From assembly GCA_021774995.1 (NCBI GenBank), contig JAJFIM010000353.1, forward strand, positions 1 to 7,919: 7,919 bases of DNA, read 5' to 3'. Both the position numbers and the translations under genes were made by a program. Of the stretch, positions 1 through 6,605 are shown one piece after another. Numbering within the stretch: position 1 is the stretch's first letter; each line of letters begins with the position of its first letter. Below the pieces are notes generated by a model, which made no database searches, was not told the origin of the DNA, and was given only the letters and a program-made list of their open reading frames with translations. The DNA comes from Alphaproteobacteria bacterium (lineage in GTDB: Bacteria > Pseudomonadota > Alphaproteobacteria > SMXP01).

Positions 1-152
1 GCGAAAAATATGCATGAAGCCATGCCTTGTCTTGATGAGAATAAACCGTGGATTTCGGGCGAAAAAGCGCACGGCGCGCCTTATTTGTCAAGAGCGCCAT
101 TTTAAGGCTTGGGGGCGACAAGTCCTTGCCTATGGTCTATAGCATGGCGCCC
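1..152. other. Leader region upstream of rnd, no gene supported
   Basis: No convincing gene, RNA or promoter is visible in this stretch. The rnd frame is open back to a GTG at 48, with an in-frame TAA at 42-44. Residues encoded by 48-152 would form a short basic extension absent from the RNase D family, so I treat it as untranslated. A TTGTCA at 85-90 resembles a -35 element but has no -10 partner at a suitable distance. Bases 1-47 may hold the end of an upstream gene or its spacer; too little is present to tell. Confidence 0.5.
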
Positions 153-1310
153 ATGGACACCATCACCACAACAAAAGATCTCGGCGCCGCGTGCCACGCG
201 CTGGCGAGCGCCGACTATGTCACTGTCGACACGGAATTCATGCGCGATTCCACCTATTGGCCGAAGCTTTGCTTGATCCAGATCGCCGGACCGCAAGACG
301 CCTTTATCATCGATCCGCTCAGCCCTGACCTGGACCTGGCGGCTTTTTATGACCTGCTCCGCGCTGAATCTGTGGTCAAAGTGTTTCACGCCGCGCGGCA
401 AGACCTCGAAATCTTCTTCCATGAGGGCGGCGTGATCCCCAAACCGCTCTTTGATACGCAAATCGCGGCCATGGCCTGCGGCTTTGGCGATTCAATCGGC
501 TACGACAATTTGGTCAAAAGCCTGACCAATGCGCATATTGATAAATCCTCCCGCTTTTCCGACTGGAGCCGCAGGCCACTCAGCCCGCAGCTCCTCGACT
601 ATGCGTTGGGCGATGTCACCCATTTGCGCAAAGTCTATGAAATTTTGCATGAGCAATTGCACAAGGCCAAACGAGAGGGCTGGCTTGAGGAAGAAATGGG
701 CATTCTGTCCAGCCCCGGAACCTATAACCTCAATCCGGAAGACGCCTGGCGGCGTTTAAAATTGCGCAATTTGAAAAAATCCCGAATCGGAATTTTGGTG
801 GAAGTCGCCGCCTGGCGTGAAGCCCAAGCGCAGTCGCGCAACATCCCCCGCCAACGCGTGGTCAGAGACGACGCCCTTTCCGACATCGCGGCGCGCCGTC
901 CAAAAAACGCCCAAGACCTGGAGGATTTACGCGGATTGCCTAAAGGCTTTTCGCGCTCTCAAGCGGCGGCCGGCCTGCTGGACGCCGTTCAACGCGGCGC
1001 GAACATGCCCCCTGACCGCATTCCCCAAATTGAGAAACCAGCCAAGAACGCAAACAAGAACGGGGCGTTGCTTGAGCTTCTGAAAGTTCTTCTCAAACTC
1101 CAATGCGAACGGTTTAACGTGGCGCAAAAGCTTGTGGCCAATATGGCGGATCTCGAACAAATTGCGACGTATGCAAATGCCGATGTTCCCGCTCTTAAAG
1201 GATGGCGCGCCGACGTTTTTGGCGAAAGCGCATTGAAGCTAAAGCGCGGGGAGATCGCCATTTCCCTCAACGATCAGGAACTCGTGCTCGTTCCCGTGGA
1301 AAAAAAATAG
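153..1310 (+). CDS. rnd: Ribonuclease D (3'-5' exoribonuclease)
   Basis: RNase D is a cytoplasmic, metal-dependent 3'-5' exoribonuclease that trims 3' ends of tRNA precursors and other small RNAs. The DEDDy catalytic set is complete. Numbered from the ATG at 153, D26 and E28 lie in VDTEFMRD, D84 in the HAARQD motif, and Y150 and D154 in YALGD. These match the E. coli enzyme's D28, E30, D85, Y151 and D155 in order and spacing. An HRDC nucleic-acid-binding domain follows at about residues 205-285, and a less conserved C-terminal part completes 385 residues, close to the usual 370-390. The start is chosen because MDTITTTKDL matches the normal family N-terminus. ATGs at 132 and 144 and a GTG at 48 are in frame, and none has a good Shine-Dalgarno site. 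It is the only plus-strand gene and converges on ppx. It ends in an eight-A run just before TAG. The function is secure; the exact start is not. Confidence 0.96.
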   Translation: MDTITTTKDLGAACHALASADYVTVDTEFMRDSTYWPKLCLIQIAGPQDAFIIDPLSPDLDLAAFYDLLRAESVVKVFHAARQDLEIFFHEGGVIPKPLFDTQIAAMACGFGDSIGYDNLVKSLTNAHIDKSSRFSDWSRRPLSPQLLDYALGDVTHLRKVYEILHEQLHKAKREGWLEEEMGILSSPGTYNLNPEDAWRRLKLRNLKKSRIGILVEVAAWREAQAQSRNIPRQRVVRDDALSDIAARRPKNAQDLEDLRGLPKGFSRSQAAAGLLDAVQRGANMPPDRIPQIEKPAKNANKNGALLELLKVLLKLQCERFNVAQKLVANMADLEQIATYANADVPALKGWRADVFGESALKLKRGEIAISLNDQELVLVPVEKK

Positions 1311-1331
1311 CGCAGCGCAACATCGCGTTCA

Positions 1332-2828
1332 TTACAGAATTTGTATTTCAGGCTCCAGCTTGAGCGCCCGCCCAACCGGCGCAAGGCGTTTGTCGACAGC
1401 CTCTCCAACAAGATTAGCGTGCATTTCGGGGACCGATAAAATAAGTTTTTCTCCTATTTTCAATGACGCGTCCGGCAGAATCCCGACAGCGCCTCCCGCC
1501 AATGTCGCGCCCAACCGCACCAAAAGCCCTATCAATCTCGCCCTCTGGCGGCGCTCGCGAGAAAGCGCAGGCAATGATAAATCCGCCCCTACCGCGCCGC
1601 TCCCCTCATAACGATGAAACACGCCAAGAGCGATAAAAAGCCGCTCGTCATGCGTAACAGCGCCCAAGGGTCCAAAGAGAATTTCGTGAAATGCATTCTC
1701 ACCGCGGTGATCGGGATGAGAGCGCCATTCAATATCGCTCAGCAGACAGATCGCTTCTCTTAACTTACCTAGCCGGACTGTTTCCTCTTCCCCGGTCATT
1801 TGTTCAAAGAACGCCTGCGTCCACGGAATAAGCTCTTGTTCAAAAGACGGCGCCCGACTCAATCTACCGGCCATTTCCCGGCAAGAATGAATAAGCGGAT
1901 CTTGCGCTTTAAATTCTTCGGAAAAACCCTCATAGAGCAACCCTTCGCGAAGCCCGAAGGCGGAAATAACGATGTTCTCCACCGGACTATTGAGCAACAG
2001 GCGTTCTAAAACAACAGCGCCGAAGGGCAGGCTTTCAAGACGGCGGCTCGAAATATTGGGTAATTTTTTCAGCGAGGCCACACTCTGCTCAGAAATAAGA
2101 TGCGCCAGATCAAGCGCCTCGCGCCGGGAAATAATGTAATTTTGCAAAACGTGCAGATCATATTTGCGCTGCTCCATATGAATGCGCGCCAGAACGCGCC
2201 ACGCGCCGCCCACGGCGTAAAAGTCTCCCTTGACGTCTCCGATCCATGGCGCCCGCTCCAAAGCTTTGTCCACGCTGCGCCGCGCCCGGCCGATATCGCC
2301 CTTAGACACGTCCATCAAGCGCAAGCCGCCAACTGGGATGGTGGCGCCGGAACCTATCGCGCCATTTTCGAGAGCCAACACCTCTAAGCTGCCGCCGCCC
2401 AAATCGCCAACCAGACCATGGGCGTCCGGCATGCCGCATAAGACGCCCTTGGCCGTATAGGCGGCTTCTTGCCTGCCCGTCAGTACCCGAATGTCCGTTC
2501 CGCAATGGTGGCTGGCTTCCCGCGCGAATGCGGGACCGTCCGCAGCATCGCGCACCGCGGCAGTCGCCACGGCGATGAGGCGCTTGGCGCCTAAAGAGTC
2601 GGCGACGGCTTTAAAACGCTTTAAGGCGTGAAGGGCACGGCTCACGCCATTTTCATAAAGATGGCCTGTGGTGGCGATATTTCGTCCCAGACCGGCCAGC
2701 ACGCGTTCATTGAATATTGTCACTGGATTTCGGTTCGCGCCCGCAAAAACCACAAGCCGCACCGAGTTCGATCCAATATCTATAATGCCAATAGGCGGCG
2801 TTATGTGCGTGGCGGCCCCTTGCGTCAT
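1332..2828 (-). CDS. ppx: Exopolyphosphatase, Ppx/GppA family
   Basis: Exopolyphosphatase releases terminal phosphate from long-chain polyphosphate, opposing Ppk. The actin-like ATPase fold is recognisable from the first phosphate loop, DIGSNSVRLVVF at residues 17-28, and the second, GDLGGGSLE at 141-149. E121, in GRQEA, lies where the family's catalytic glutamate is expected. The remaining C-terminal half, from about residue 310, corresponds to the HD-like helical domain of long Ppx/GppA proteins. The length of 498 residues fits the long form rather than the roughly 310-residue short form. The ATG start lies only 10 bases after the ppk stop. AAGG at 2837-2840 serves as ribosome site with 8-base spacing and overlaps the ppk TAA, so translation is probably coupled to ppk. 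GppA (pppGpp phosphohydrolase) shares the fold and cannot be excluded by sequence alone. The ppk neighbour makes Ppx the better name, and many alphaproteobacterial enzymes of this type may act on both substrates. Confidence 0.94.
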   Translation of the reverse strand: MTQGAATHITPPIGIIDIGSNSVRLVVFAGANRNPVTIFNERVLAGLGRNIATTGHLYENGVSRALHALKRFKAVADSLGAKRLIAVATAAVRDAADGPAFAREASHHCGTDIRVLTGRQEAAYTAKGVLCGMPDAHGLVGDLGGGSLEVLALENGAIGSGATIPVGGLRLMDVSKGDIGRARRSVDKALERAPWIGDVKGDFYAVGGAWRVLARIHMEQRKYDLHVLQNYIISRREALDLAHLISEQSVASLKKLPNISSRRLESLPFGAVVLERLLLNSPVENIVISAFGLREGLLYEGFSEEFKAQDPLIHSCREMAGRLSRAPSFEQELIPWTQAFFEQMTGEEETVRLGKLREAICLLSDIEWRSHPDHRGENAFHEILFGPLGAVTHDERLFIALGVFHRYEGSGAVGADLSLPALSRERRQRARLIGLLVRLGATLAGGAVGILPDASLKIGEKLILSVPEMHANLVGEAVDKRLAPVGRALKLEPEIQIL

Positions 2829-2838
2829 TCCATCCGCC

Positions 2839-5100
2839 TTAAGATACGATCTGAGGCGGGATATCTTGCTTCACCGCCTCCCCTCTGCCCGACAGGCTGG
2901 GATTCGTCATAAAGTAATTATGCGCGCTGAAGGCGTTAGACGCATCTTCATTTTCCAAAATACGTTTATATGAACCATCAGGCTGCATATCCCAGCTTTG
3001 GGTTTTGTCTCTCAACATAGCAACCATGATTTGATTTAAGATTTGCTGGTGTACGGTTTTATTCTCAATAGGTATCAAGGATTCGACGCGCCTGTCAAAA
3101 TTGCGCGTCATCCAGTCAGCCGAAGATATATAAACCAGTGCATCCGGCGACGGCAGTTCAGCTCCATTGCCGAAACACACGATGCGGGAATGCTCCAGAA
3201 AACGTCCAACGATGCTTTTAACGCGTATGTTCTCCGACATGCCCGTTACACCGGGCAGCAGGCAGCAAATCCCGCGCACCACCAAATCAATCTGCACGCC
3301 TTCATTGCTGGCGGCGTAAAGGGCGTCAATAATGGCCGGGTCCACGAGTGCATTTAACTTAGCCCAAATCATCGCGGGGCGTCCCGCGTGGGCGTGGGCA
3401 ATTTCCGCTTCAATACGTTCCAAAAGATGGTCGCGCATATCCATAGGCGCAATCACAATTTTCTCAAAATGAGTGGGTTCGGCATAACCCGTAATATAAT
3501 TAAACAATGTTGCCGCATCGCGCCCCAATGCGGGATCGGCGCTGAATAAAGACAGGTCCGTGTATATTTTTGCCGTAACGGGATGATAGTTTCCGGTCCC
3601 GTAATGCACATAAGAACGCAAACGATCGTCTTCACGGCGCACAATCAGGCTCACCTTGGCGTGAGTTTTCAATTCCATAAACCCATACACAACCTGAACG
3701 CCGGCGCGTTCCATGTCTCTGGCCCATTTGATATTCGCCGCTTCATCAAAGCGCGCTTTCAACTCAATAAGAGCTGTGACTGATTTACCCGCTTCAGCCG
3801 CCTCTATAAGCGCCCCAACGACAGGTGATTTTTCACTCGTGCGATAGAGCGTTTGTTTGATCGCCACGACTTCAGGGTCCGCCGCCGCCTGCTGAATAAA
3901 CTGAACAACCACATCAAAGGATTCATATGGATGATGAACAAGAATGTCTTTGTCCCTGATTGCGGCGAAACAATCACCTCCATGCTCTCTGATTCTTTCT
4001 GGAAACCGGGCGTCAAATGGCTCAAACTTCAATGACGGTTTGTGAGTGCGCGCCACAATATCCACAGTGCGATCAAGCCCCAAGAGACCATCAACAACCA
4101 TGACATTCTGTTCGGAAACCTCAAGATGAGCCGCGATAAAAGTTTTTAAATCGTCCGGCATTCTCTTTTCGACTTTCAAGCGGATGATGTGCCCGCGGCG
4201 GCGGCGCTTGAGCGCCGATTCAAAGAAACGCACAAGATCTTCCGCTTCCTCTTCGACCTCAATATCGCTGTCGCGCAAAACCCGGAACGCGCTATGGGTG
4301 ATCACTTCGTATCCCGGAAACAAACGGTCCAAAAAGAGCGTGATAAGAGTCTCGATGGCAATATAGCGAGCTTGAGTATCCGTTTTTCCTTCTTGTGAAG
4401 AAGATTGAATCTTTACGAAGCGACCCAATTGGTTTGGAATTGGGAGCAACGCAATCATTTGCCGCCCGTCCGAGGCATGGCGCAATTGCAAGGCCAGGGC
4501 AAAACTCTTATTGGGAATGAAGGGAAAGGGGTGCGCCGGGTCAATCGCCAAAGGCGTCAGAACCGGAAAGACTTTGCTCAAGAAATATTTAGAGGCCCAA
4601 TTTACTTCTTCATCCTCTAATTCCTCGGCGTTTACAACGACAATGCCGTTTTCGCGCATTTCCCCGGCCAGTTGGGCCCACCGCATTTGTTGGGCGGTCA
4701 CGAGTTTCGCAGCGCGTTCATTCACCAGGCTAAGTTGCTCGGAAGGGCTCAAGCCGTCTTGACTGGGCGTGGTGATGCCGGCCTCGACCTGACCGCGCAG
4801 GCCCGCCACCCGCACCATATAAAACTCATCGAGGTTATCCGCCGATATCGATAAAAAATGCAGGCGCTCCAGGAGAGGATGATTGCGATTCGCGGCCTCG
4901 TCTAAAACCCGGTTGTTGAAGGACAGCCATGACAACTCGCGATTCACAAACCGTTTTGGCGAGGTTCGATCGAAAGGGGCTGAAGCATCGGAAGTTGTTT
5001 GTTCCATCTTGTCATTTTTAGCTTTTTGAACGTCATCAATATCGCGTCCGCCAACCAGTTTAGGTTTGCGCGATGATGAGGCTGAGTGTTTTTTGCTCAA
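2839..5100 (-). CDS. ppk: Polyphosphate kinase 1
   Basis: Ppk1 reversibly transfers the gamma-phosphate of ATP onto a growing polyphosphate chain through a phosphohistidine intermediate, usually at the inner membrane. The four-domain Ppk1 layout is present: N domain from about residue 48 (FVNRELSWLSFN at 51-62), head domain about 155-360, then the phospholipase-D-like C1 (about 370-540) and C2 (about 545-720). The autophosphorylated histidine is H480 in LKTHAK and the second essential histidine is H637 in FLEHSR. R420 in TLYR and R450 in ELKAR are the phosphate/metal-contacting arginines. Each is offset by exactly 45 from E. coli H435, H592, R375 and R405, so the core has no net insertions between these sites. 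The extra 45 N-terminal residues are polar, rich in Ser and Lys, and probably disordered. The TTG start at 5100 is supported by AAGGAG 11 bases upstream; an in-frame ATG at 5007 has no comparable site. The gene probably has its own promoter in the 163-base gap upstream and is cotranscribed with ppx. Confidence 0.97.
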   Translation of the reverse strand: MSKKHSASSSRKPKLVGGRDIDDVQKAKNDKMEQTTSDASAPFDRTSPKRFVNRELSWLSFNNRVLDEAANRNHPLLERLHFLSISADNLDEFYMVRVAGLRGQVEAGITTPSQDGLSPSEQLSLVNERAAKLVTAQQMRWAQLAGEMRENGIVVVNAEELEDEEVNWASKYFLSKVFPVLTPLAIDPAHPFPFIPNKSFALALQLRHASDGRQMIALLPIPNQLGRFVKIQSSSQEGKTDTQARYIAIETLITLFLDRLFPGYEVITHSAFRVLRDSDIEVEEEAEDLVRFFESALKRRRRGHIIRLKVEKRMPDDLKTFIAAHLEVSEQNVMVVDGLLGLDRTVDIVARTHKPSLKFEPFDARFPERIREHGGDCFAAIRDKDILVHHPYESFDVVVQFIQQAAADPEVVAIKQTLYRTSEKSPVVGALIEAAEAGKSVTALIELKARFDEAANIKWARDMERAGVQVVYGFMELKTHAKVSLIVRREDDRLRSYVHYGTGNYHPVTAKIYTDLSLFSADPALGRDAATLFNYITGYAEPTHFEKIVIAPMDMRDHLLERIEAEIAHAHAGRPAMIWAKLNALVDPAIIDALYAASNEGVQIDLVVRGICCLLPGVTGMSENIRVKSIVGRFLEHSRIVCFGNGAELPSPDALVYISSADWMTRNFDRRVESLIPIENKTVHQQILNQIMVAMLRDKTQSWDMQPDGSYKRILENEDASNAFSAHNYFMTNPSLSGRGEAVKQDIPPQIVS

Positions 5101-5109
5101 CGGTAAAGA

Positions 5110-5145
5110 CGCTCCTTAAAAGCGTGGCGGGAGGGCTTAAGGCCC
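5110..5145 (-). promoter_or_regulatory. Possible structured leader of ppk mRNA
   Basis: Two short hairpins lie in the ppk 5' leader. CGCT/AGCG (arms 5121-5124 and 5110-5113) has a 7-base loop and encloses the Shine-Dalgarno site. GGGC/GCCC (arms 5142-5145 and 5133-5136) has a 5-base loop. The CCTTAA at 5137-5142 is also fully complementary to TTAAGG at 5114-5119, which contains part of the ribosome site, so an alternative pairing is possible. Stems of four pairs are weak. No U-run follows, so this is not an intrinsic terminator. A regulatory role is inference only. Confidence 0.25.
5112..5117 (-). promoter_or_regulatory. Ribosome-binding site for ppk (decides TTG start)
   Basis: The minus strand reads AAGGAG here, 11 bases before the TTG at 5100. 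The spacing is slightly long, but no other start in the N-terminal part of ppk has a comparable site. The last two bases fall in the stem of a small hairpin (5110-5124), with the rest of the site in its loop. Confidence 0.65.
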
Positions 5146-5153
5146 GGCTGTCT

Positions 5154-5224
5154 ATTAGGTTTCCACCAATTATATCGAGCTTACGCCCATCCTCTATCAA
5201 ATAACGTTAAATGGTAAACCTAAT
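5154..5224. repeat. Widely spaced inverted repeat flanking the ppk promoter
   Basis: ATTAGGTTT at 5154-5162 is repeated inverted as AAACCTAAT at 5216-5224. The match continues inward on both sides as ACCA after a two-base offset. The arms are separated by 53 bases that contain the candidate -35 and -10 elements. One arm covers the predicted transcription start and the other lies about 55-60 bases upstream of it. An 8-base palindrome, TAACGTTA, lies at 5202-5209 just inside the upstream arm. A pair of operator sites that could support DNA looping is one reading; no known regulator's consensus was recognised. Confidence 0.5.
5169..5200 (-). promoter_or_regulatory. Candidate ppk-ppx promoter
   Basis: On the minus strand, a perfect TATAAT -10 element lies at 5169-5174. 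The best -35 match is TTGATA at 5195-5200, with a 20-base spacer, which is longer than the usual 16-18. Transcription would begin near 5162 and give a leader of about 60 bases before the ppk TTG. The region sits between the arms of an inverted repeat (5154-5162 and 5216-5224), which may regulate it. The perfect -10 and the intergenic position are the main support; the poor spacing lowers confidence. Confidence 0.45.
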
Positions 5225-5263
5225 ATGGAAAAGAGGCCTGAAATCCTTGAATATCGGGGAAAA

Positions 5264-5983
5264 TCACTTCCGCTCCGCCTCCCAACGCGCGCTGATGTCA
5301 ACCAACACGCCGCGCGCCAAAGATACACTCAAGCGCCGCTTTTGCGCCAATGACGCCTGGTCCAGAGCGGCGACGACGTCACGCGCCGCGGCAAAGGATC
5401 TCTCCATTCTGAGGAGCAAAAAATCGCCGACGCTTTCGGGCATCTCTAATTGGCGGTCTTTGAACAATTTTGACAGAACCGCCCGGAGGGTGTCGTCATC
5501 AGGGGGCGCCAATGTAAAAACGGGCACTGAACTTAATCGTGACGCCAAGTCGGGTAGGTTAATCGCCCACCGAGCCGGCGCTTCATTGCCCGTCAGAAGC
5601 AAGGAAGCTTTTTCCTGAAAAGCAAGATTAAAAAGGTGAAATAAAGCATTCTCATCTTTGATCTTTTCTCCATCTTCTATCACAACGGCTCCAGTTGATA
5701 AAAGGGATGGCACGCGTTCCTGGTTAAGGTCCTGCGCCCGGCACAATTGGGCGGCGCTGTTCTGGCGCCACACTTGGGCCAGATGAGATTTACCCGACCC
5801 GGGAGATCCGCTGAGACACAGCATGTCGCCGCGCCAATCCGGCCAGCGGTCAATCGCCGCCACAGCGTGCGCGTTGCACGGCGCAACGATGAAGTCCGTG
5901 CGATTCAATGCGGGGCGGAACCCTAAATCCAAGATCAATTGGGGGGGGCGCCCCTTGGACGTTGTGTGGGTTTTTCGCGGCAT
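5264..5983 (-). CDS. hdaA: DnaA inactivator HdaA (DnaA-like AAA+ regulator)
   Basis: HdaA is a DnaA-related AAA+ protein without the DNA-binding domain. Bound to the replication sliding clamp, it stimulates ATP hydrolysis by DnaA and so blocks re-initiation of replication. Numbered from the ATG at 5983, QLILDL at 15-20 fits the clamp-binding hexapeptide. Walker A is GSPGSGKS at 59-66. VVIED at 100-104 is the Walker B position, LLLTGNEAP at 128-136 the sensor 1 region, and DLASRL with R149 the box VII arginine-finger region. The protein stops after the AAA+ lid at 239 residues, normal for the family and too short for DnaA. The frame is open to an ATG at 6052 inside the upstream gene. GAAAGG at 5990-5995, six bases before 5983, together with the family N-terminus, supports the shorter form. 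An eight-base G/C homopolymer in codons 11-14 precedes the clamp motif. It lies 23 bases after the phosphatidyltransferase stop and is probably cotranscribed with that gene. Confidence 0.9.
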   Translation of the reverse strand: MPRKTHTTSKGRPPQLILDLGFRPALNRTDFIVAPCNAHAVAAIDRWPDWRGDMLCLSGSPGSGKSHLAQVWRQNSAAQLCRAQDLNQERVPSLLSTGAVVIEDGEKIKDENALFHLFNLAFQEKASLLLTGNEAPARWAINLPDLASRLSSVPVFTLAPPDDDTLRAVLSKLFKDRQLEMPESVGDFLLLRMERSFAAARDVVAALDQASLAQKRRLSVSLARGVLVDISARWEAERK

Positions 5984-5989
5984 CCAACG

Positions 5990-5995
5990 CCTTTC
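5990..5995 (-). promoter_or_regulatory. Ribosome-binding site for hdaA
   Basis: GAAAGG on the minus strand, six bases before the ATG at 5983, selects this start over the in-frame ATG at 6052, which would make hdaA overlap the preceding gene by 46 bases. Confidence 0.7.
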
Positions 5996-6006
5996 TATCT
6001 GGCGGC

Positions 6007-6564
6007 TCAAGATTCGCTTGGGTTTTCCCATATAGCGACTGACCGGACCCAATACAAAAGATAAAGCGCCCCGGATAGCACCGTGGTCACGCCCGTCAAA
6101 TATGTCATTAACTGAATAATTTGCTCCACGCCCATCGTCTGGTGCAATCCCAAATCCGCCAGCACCAGCGCCGCCAAGAGCATTTGCGCCGTCGTATTCG
6201 CCTTGCTCACATAAAGCGGCGAGATTTTCAGAGGGTGGTCAATCAAATATGACAGCACCACCGCGCCGATGATCAAAAGATCCCGGCTCACAACGGTGAT
6301 GACCAGCCACGTATCAATGTGCCCCATATAGCCCAGAGTGATGAAAATGCTCATCAACAAGGCCTTATCGGCGATAGGGTCCAGATAGGCGCCCAGCTTG
6401 GTGGCGCTGTCAAAACGCTTGGCTATAAAGCCGTCAACGGCATCCGAAAGACCGGCGGCTATGAAAAGCCAAAAGGCCGTTCCATACCGGTCTTCAAGTA
6501 TCATGCTTATAATCAGAGGAACGATGATAAGCCGGATTAACGTAATAAGATTGGGAATACTCAA
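6007..6564 (-). CDS. CDP-alcohol phosphatidyltransferase family membrane protein
   Basis: Enzymes of this family move a phosphatidyl group from CDP-diacylglycerol to an alcohol acceptor in the inner membrane. Acceptors include glycerol-3-phosphate (PgsA) and phosphatidylglycerol (eukaryote-type cardiolipin synthase). Numbered from the TTG at 6564, the signature DxxDGxxA...GxxxDxxxD is complete with D41, D44, G45, G58, D62 and D66, which bind the metal ion and CDP. The usual Arg after the motif alanine is Lys (K49), followed by R50. About six hydrophobic segments span residues 1-22, 27-44, 65-81, 87-108, 124-141 and 148-172. The 185-residue length is typical. The TTG start is chosen because GGGAG lies 8 bases upstream and the protein then begins SIPNLITLIRL, like its relatives; an upstream TTG at 6612 has no ribosome site. 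The gene sits between a DUF2066 gene and hdaA. As I recall, the dedicated alphaproteobacterial pgsA usually lies elsewhere, so I do not assign the acceptor or a gene symbol. Confidence 0.9.
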   Translation of the reverse strand: MSIPNLITLIRLIIVPLIISMILEDRYGTAFWLFIAAGLSDAVDGFIAKRFDSATKLGAYLDPIADKALLMSIFITLGYMGHIDTWLVITVVSRDLLIIGAVVLSYLIDHPLKISPLYVSKANTTAQMLLAALVLADLGLHQTMGVEQIIQLMTYLTGVTTVLSGALYLLYWVRSVAIWENPSES

Positions 6565-6572
6565 AAGGATGG

Positions 6573-6577
6573 CTCCC
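6573..6577 (-). promoter_or_regulatory. Ribosome-binding site for the phosphatidyltransferase (decides TTG start)
   Basis: GGGAG on the minus strand, 8 bases before the TTG at 6564. The alternative TTG at 6612, which overlaps the end of the DUF2066 gene, has no purine-rich site upstream. Confidence 0.65.
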
Positions 6578-6605
6578 AAAGCGAATCTTGCGGGTACTAA
6601 AAGGT

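Noticed and set aside
73..106. GGCGC/GCGCC hairpin in the rnd leader as a terminator
   Set aside because: The stem is only five pairs with a 16-base loop and is followed by just four T; GGCGCGCC is common in such DNA.
48..152. N-terminal extension of rnd from GTG 48 (35 extra residues)
   Set aside because: The family N-terminus begins near MDTITTT, the catalytic residues then line up with E. coli numbering, and no ribosome site supports the GTG.
102..461. 119-residue open frame antisense to rnd
   Set aside because: It lies opposite a well-conserved catalytic domain, has no recognisable domain or ribosome site, and is explained as a shadow of rnd codon usage.
3043..3357. 104-residue plus-strand open frame opposite ppk
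   Set aside because: It is antisense to the conserved C2 domain of Ppk and shows no features of its own.
5148..5166. Possible Pho box CTGTCTA before ppk
   Set aside because: Only one half resembles CTGTCAT; the second half, 11 bases on, does not match, and the sequence is on the plus strand.
5200..5224. Possible CtrA site around TTAACG and TTTACC
   Set aside because: No TTAA-N7-TTAA arrangement fits on either strand; only loose half-site similarity.
5211..5618. 135-residue plus-strand open frame starting in the ppk upstream gap and running over hdaA
   Set aside because: It is mostly antisense to conserved hdaA codons, is rich in Arg/Ser/Ala as shadow frames are, has no domain, and no ribosome site precedes its ATG.
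5984..6052. Longer HdaA start at 6052
   Set aside because: It would overlap the phosphatidyltransferase gene by 46 bases, adds a basic stretch not seen in the family, and a good ribosome site sits before 5983.
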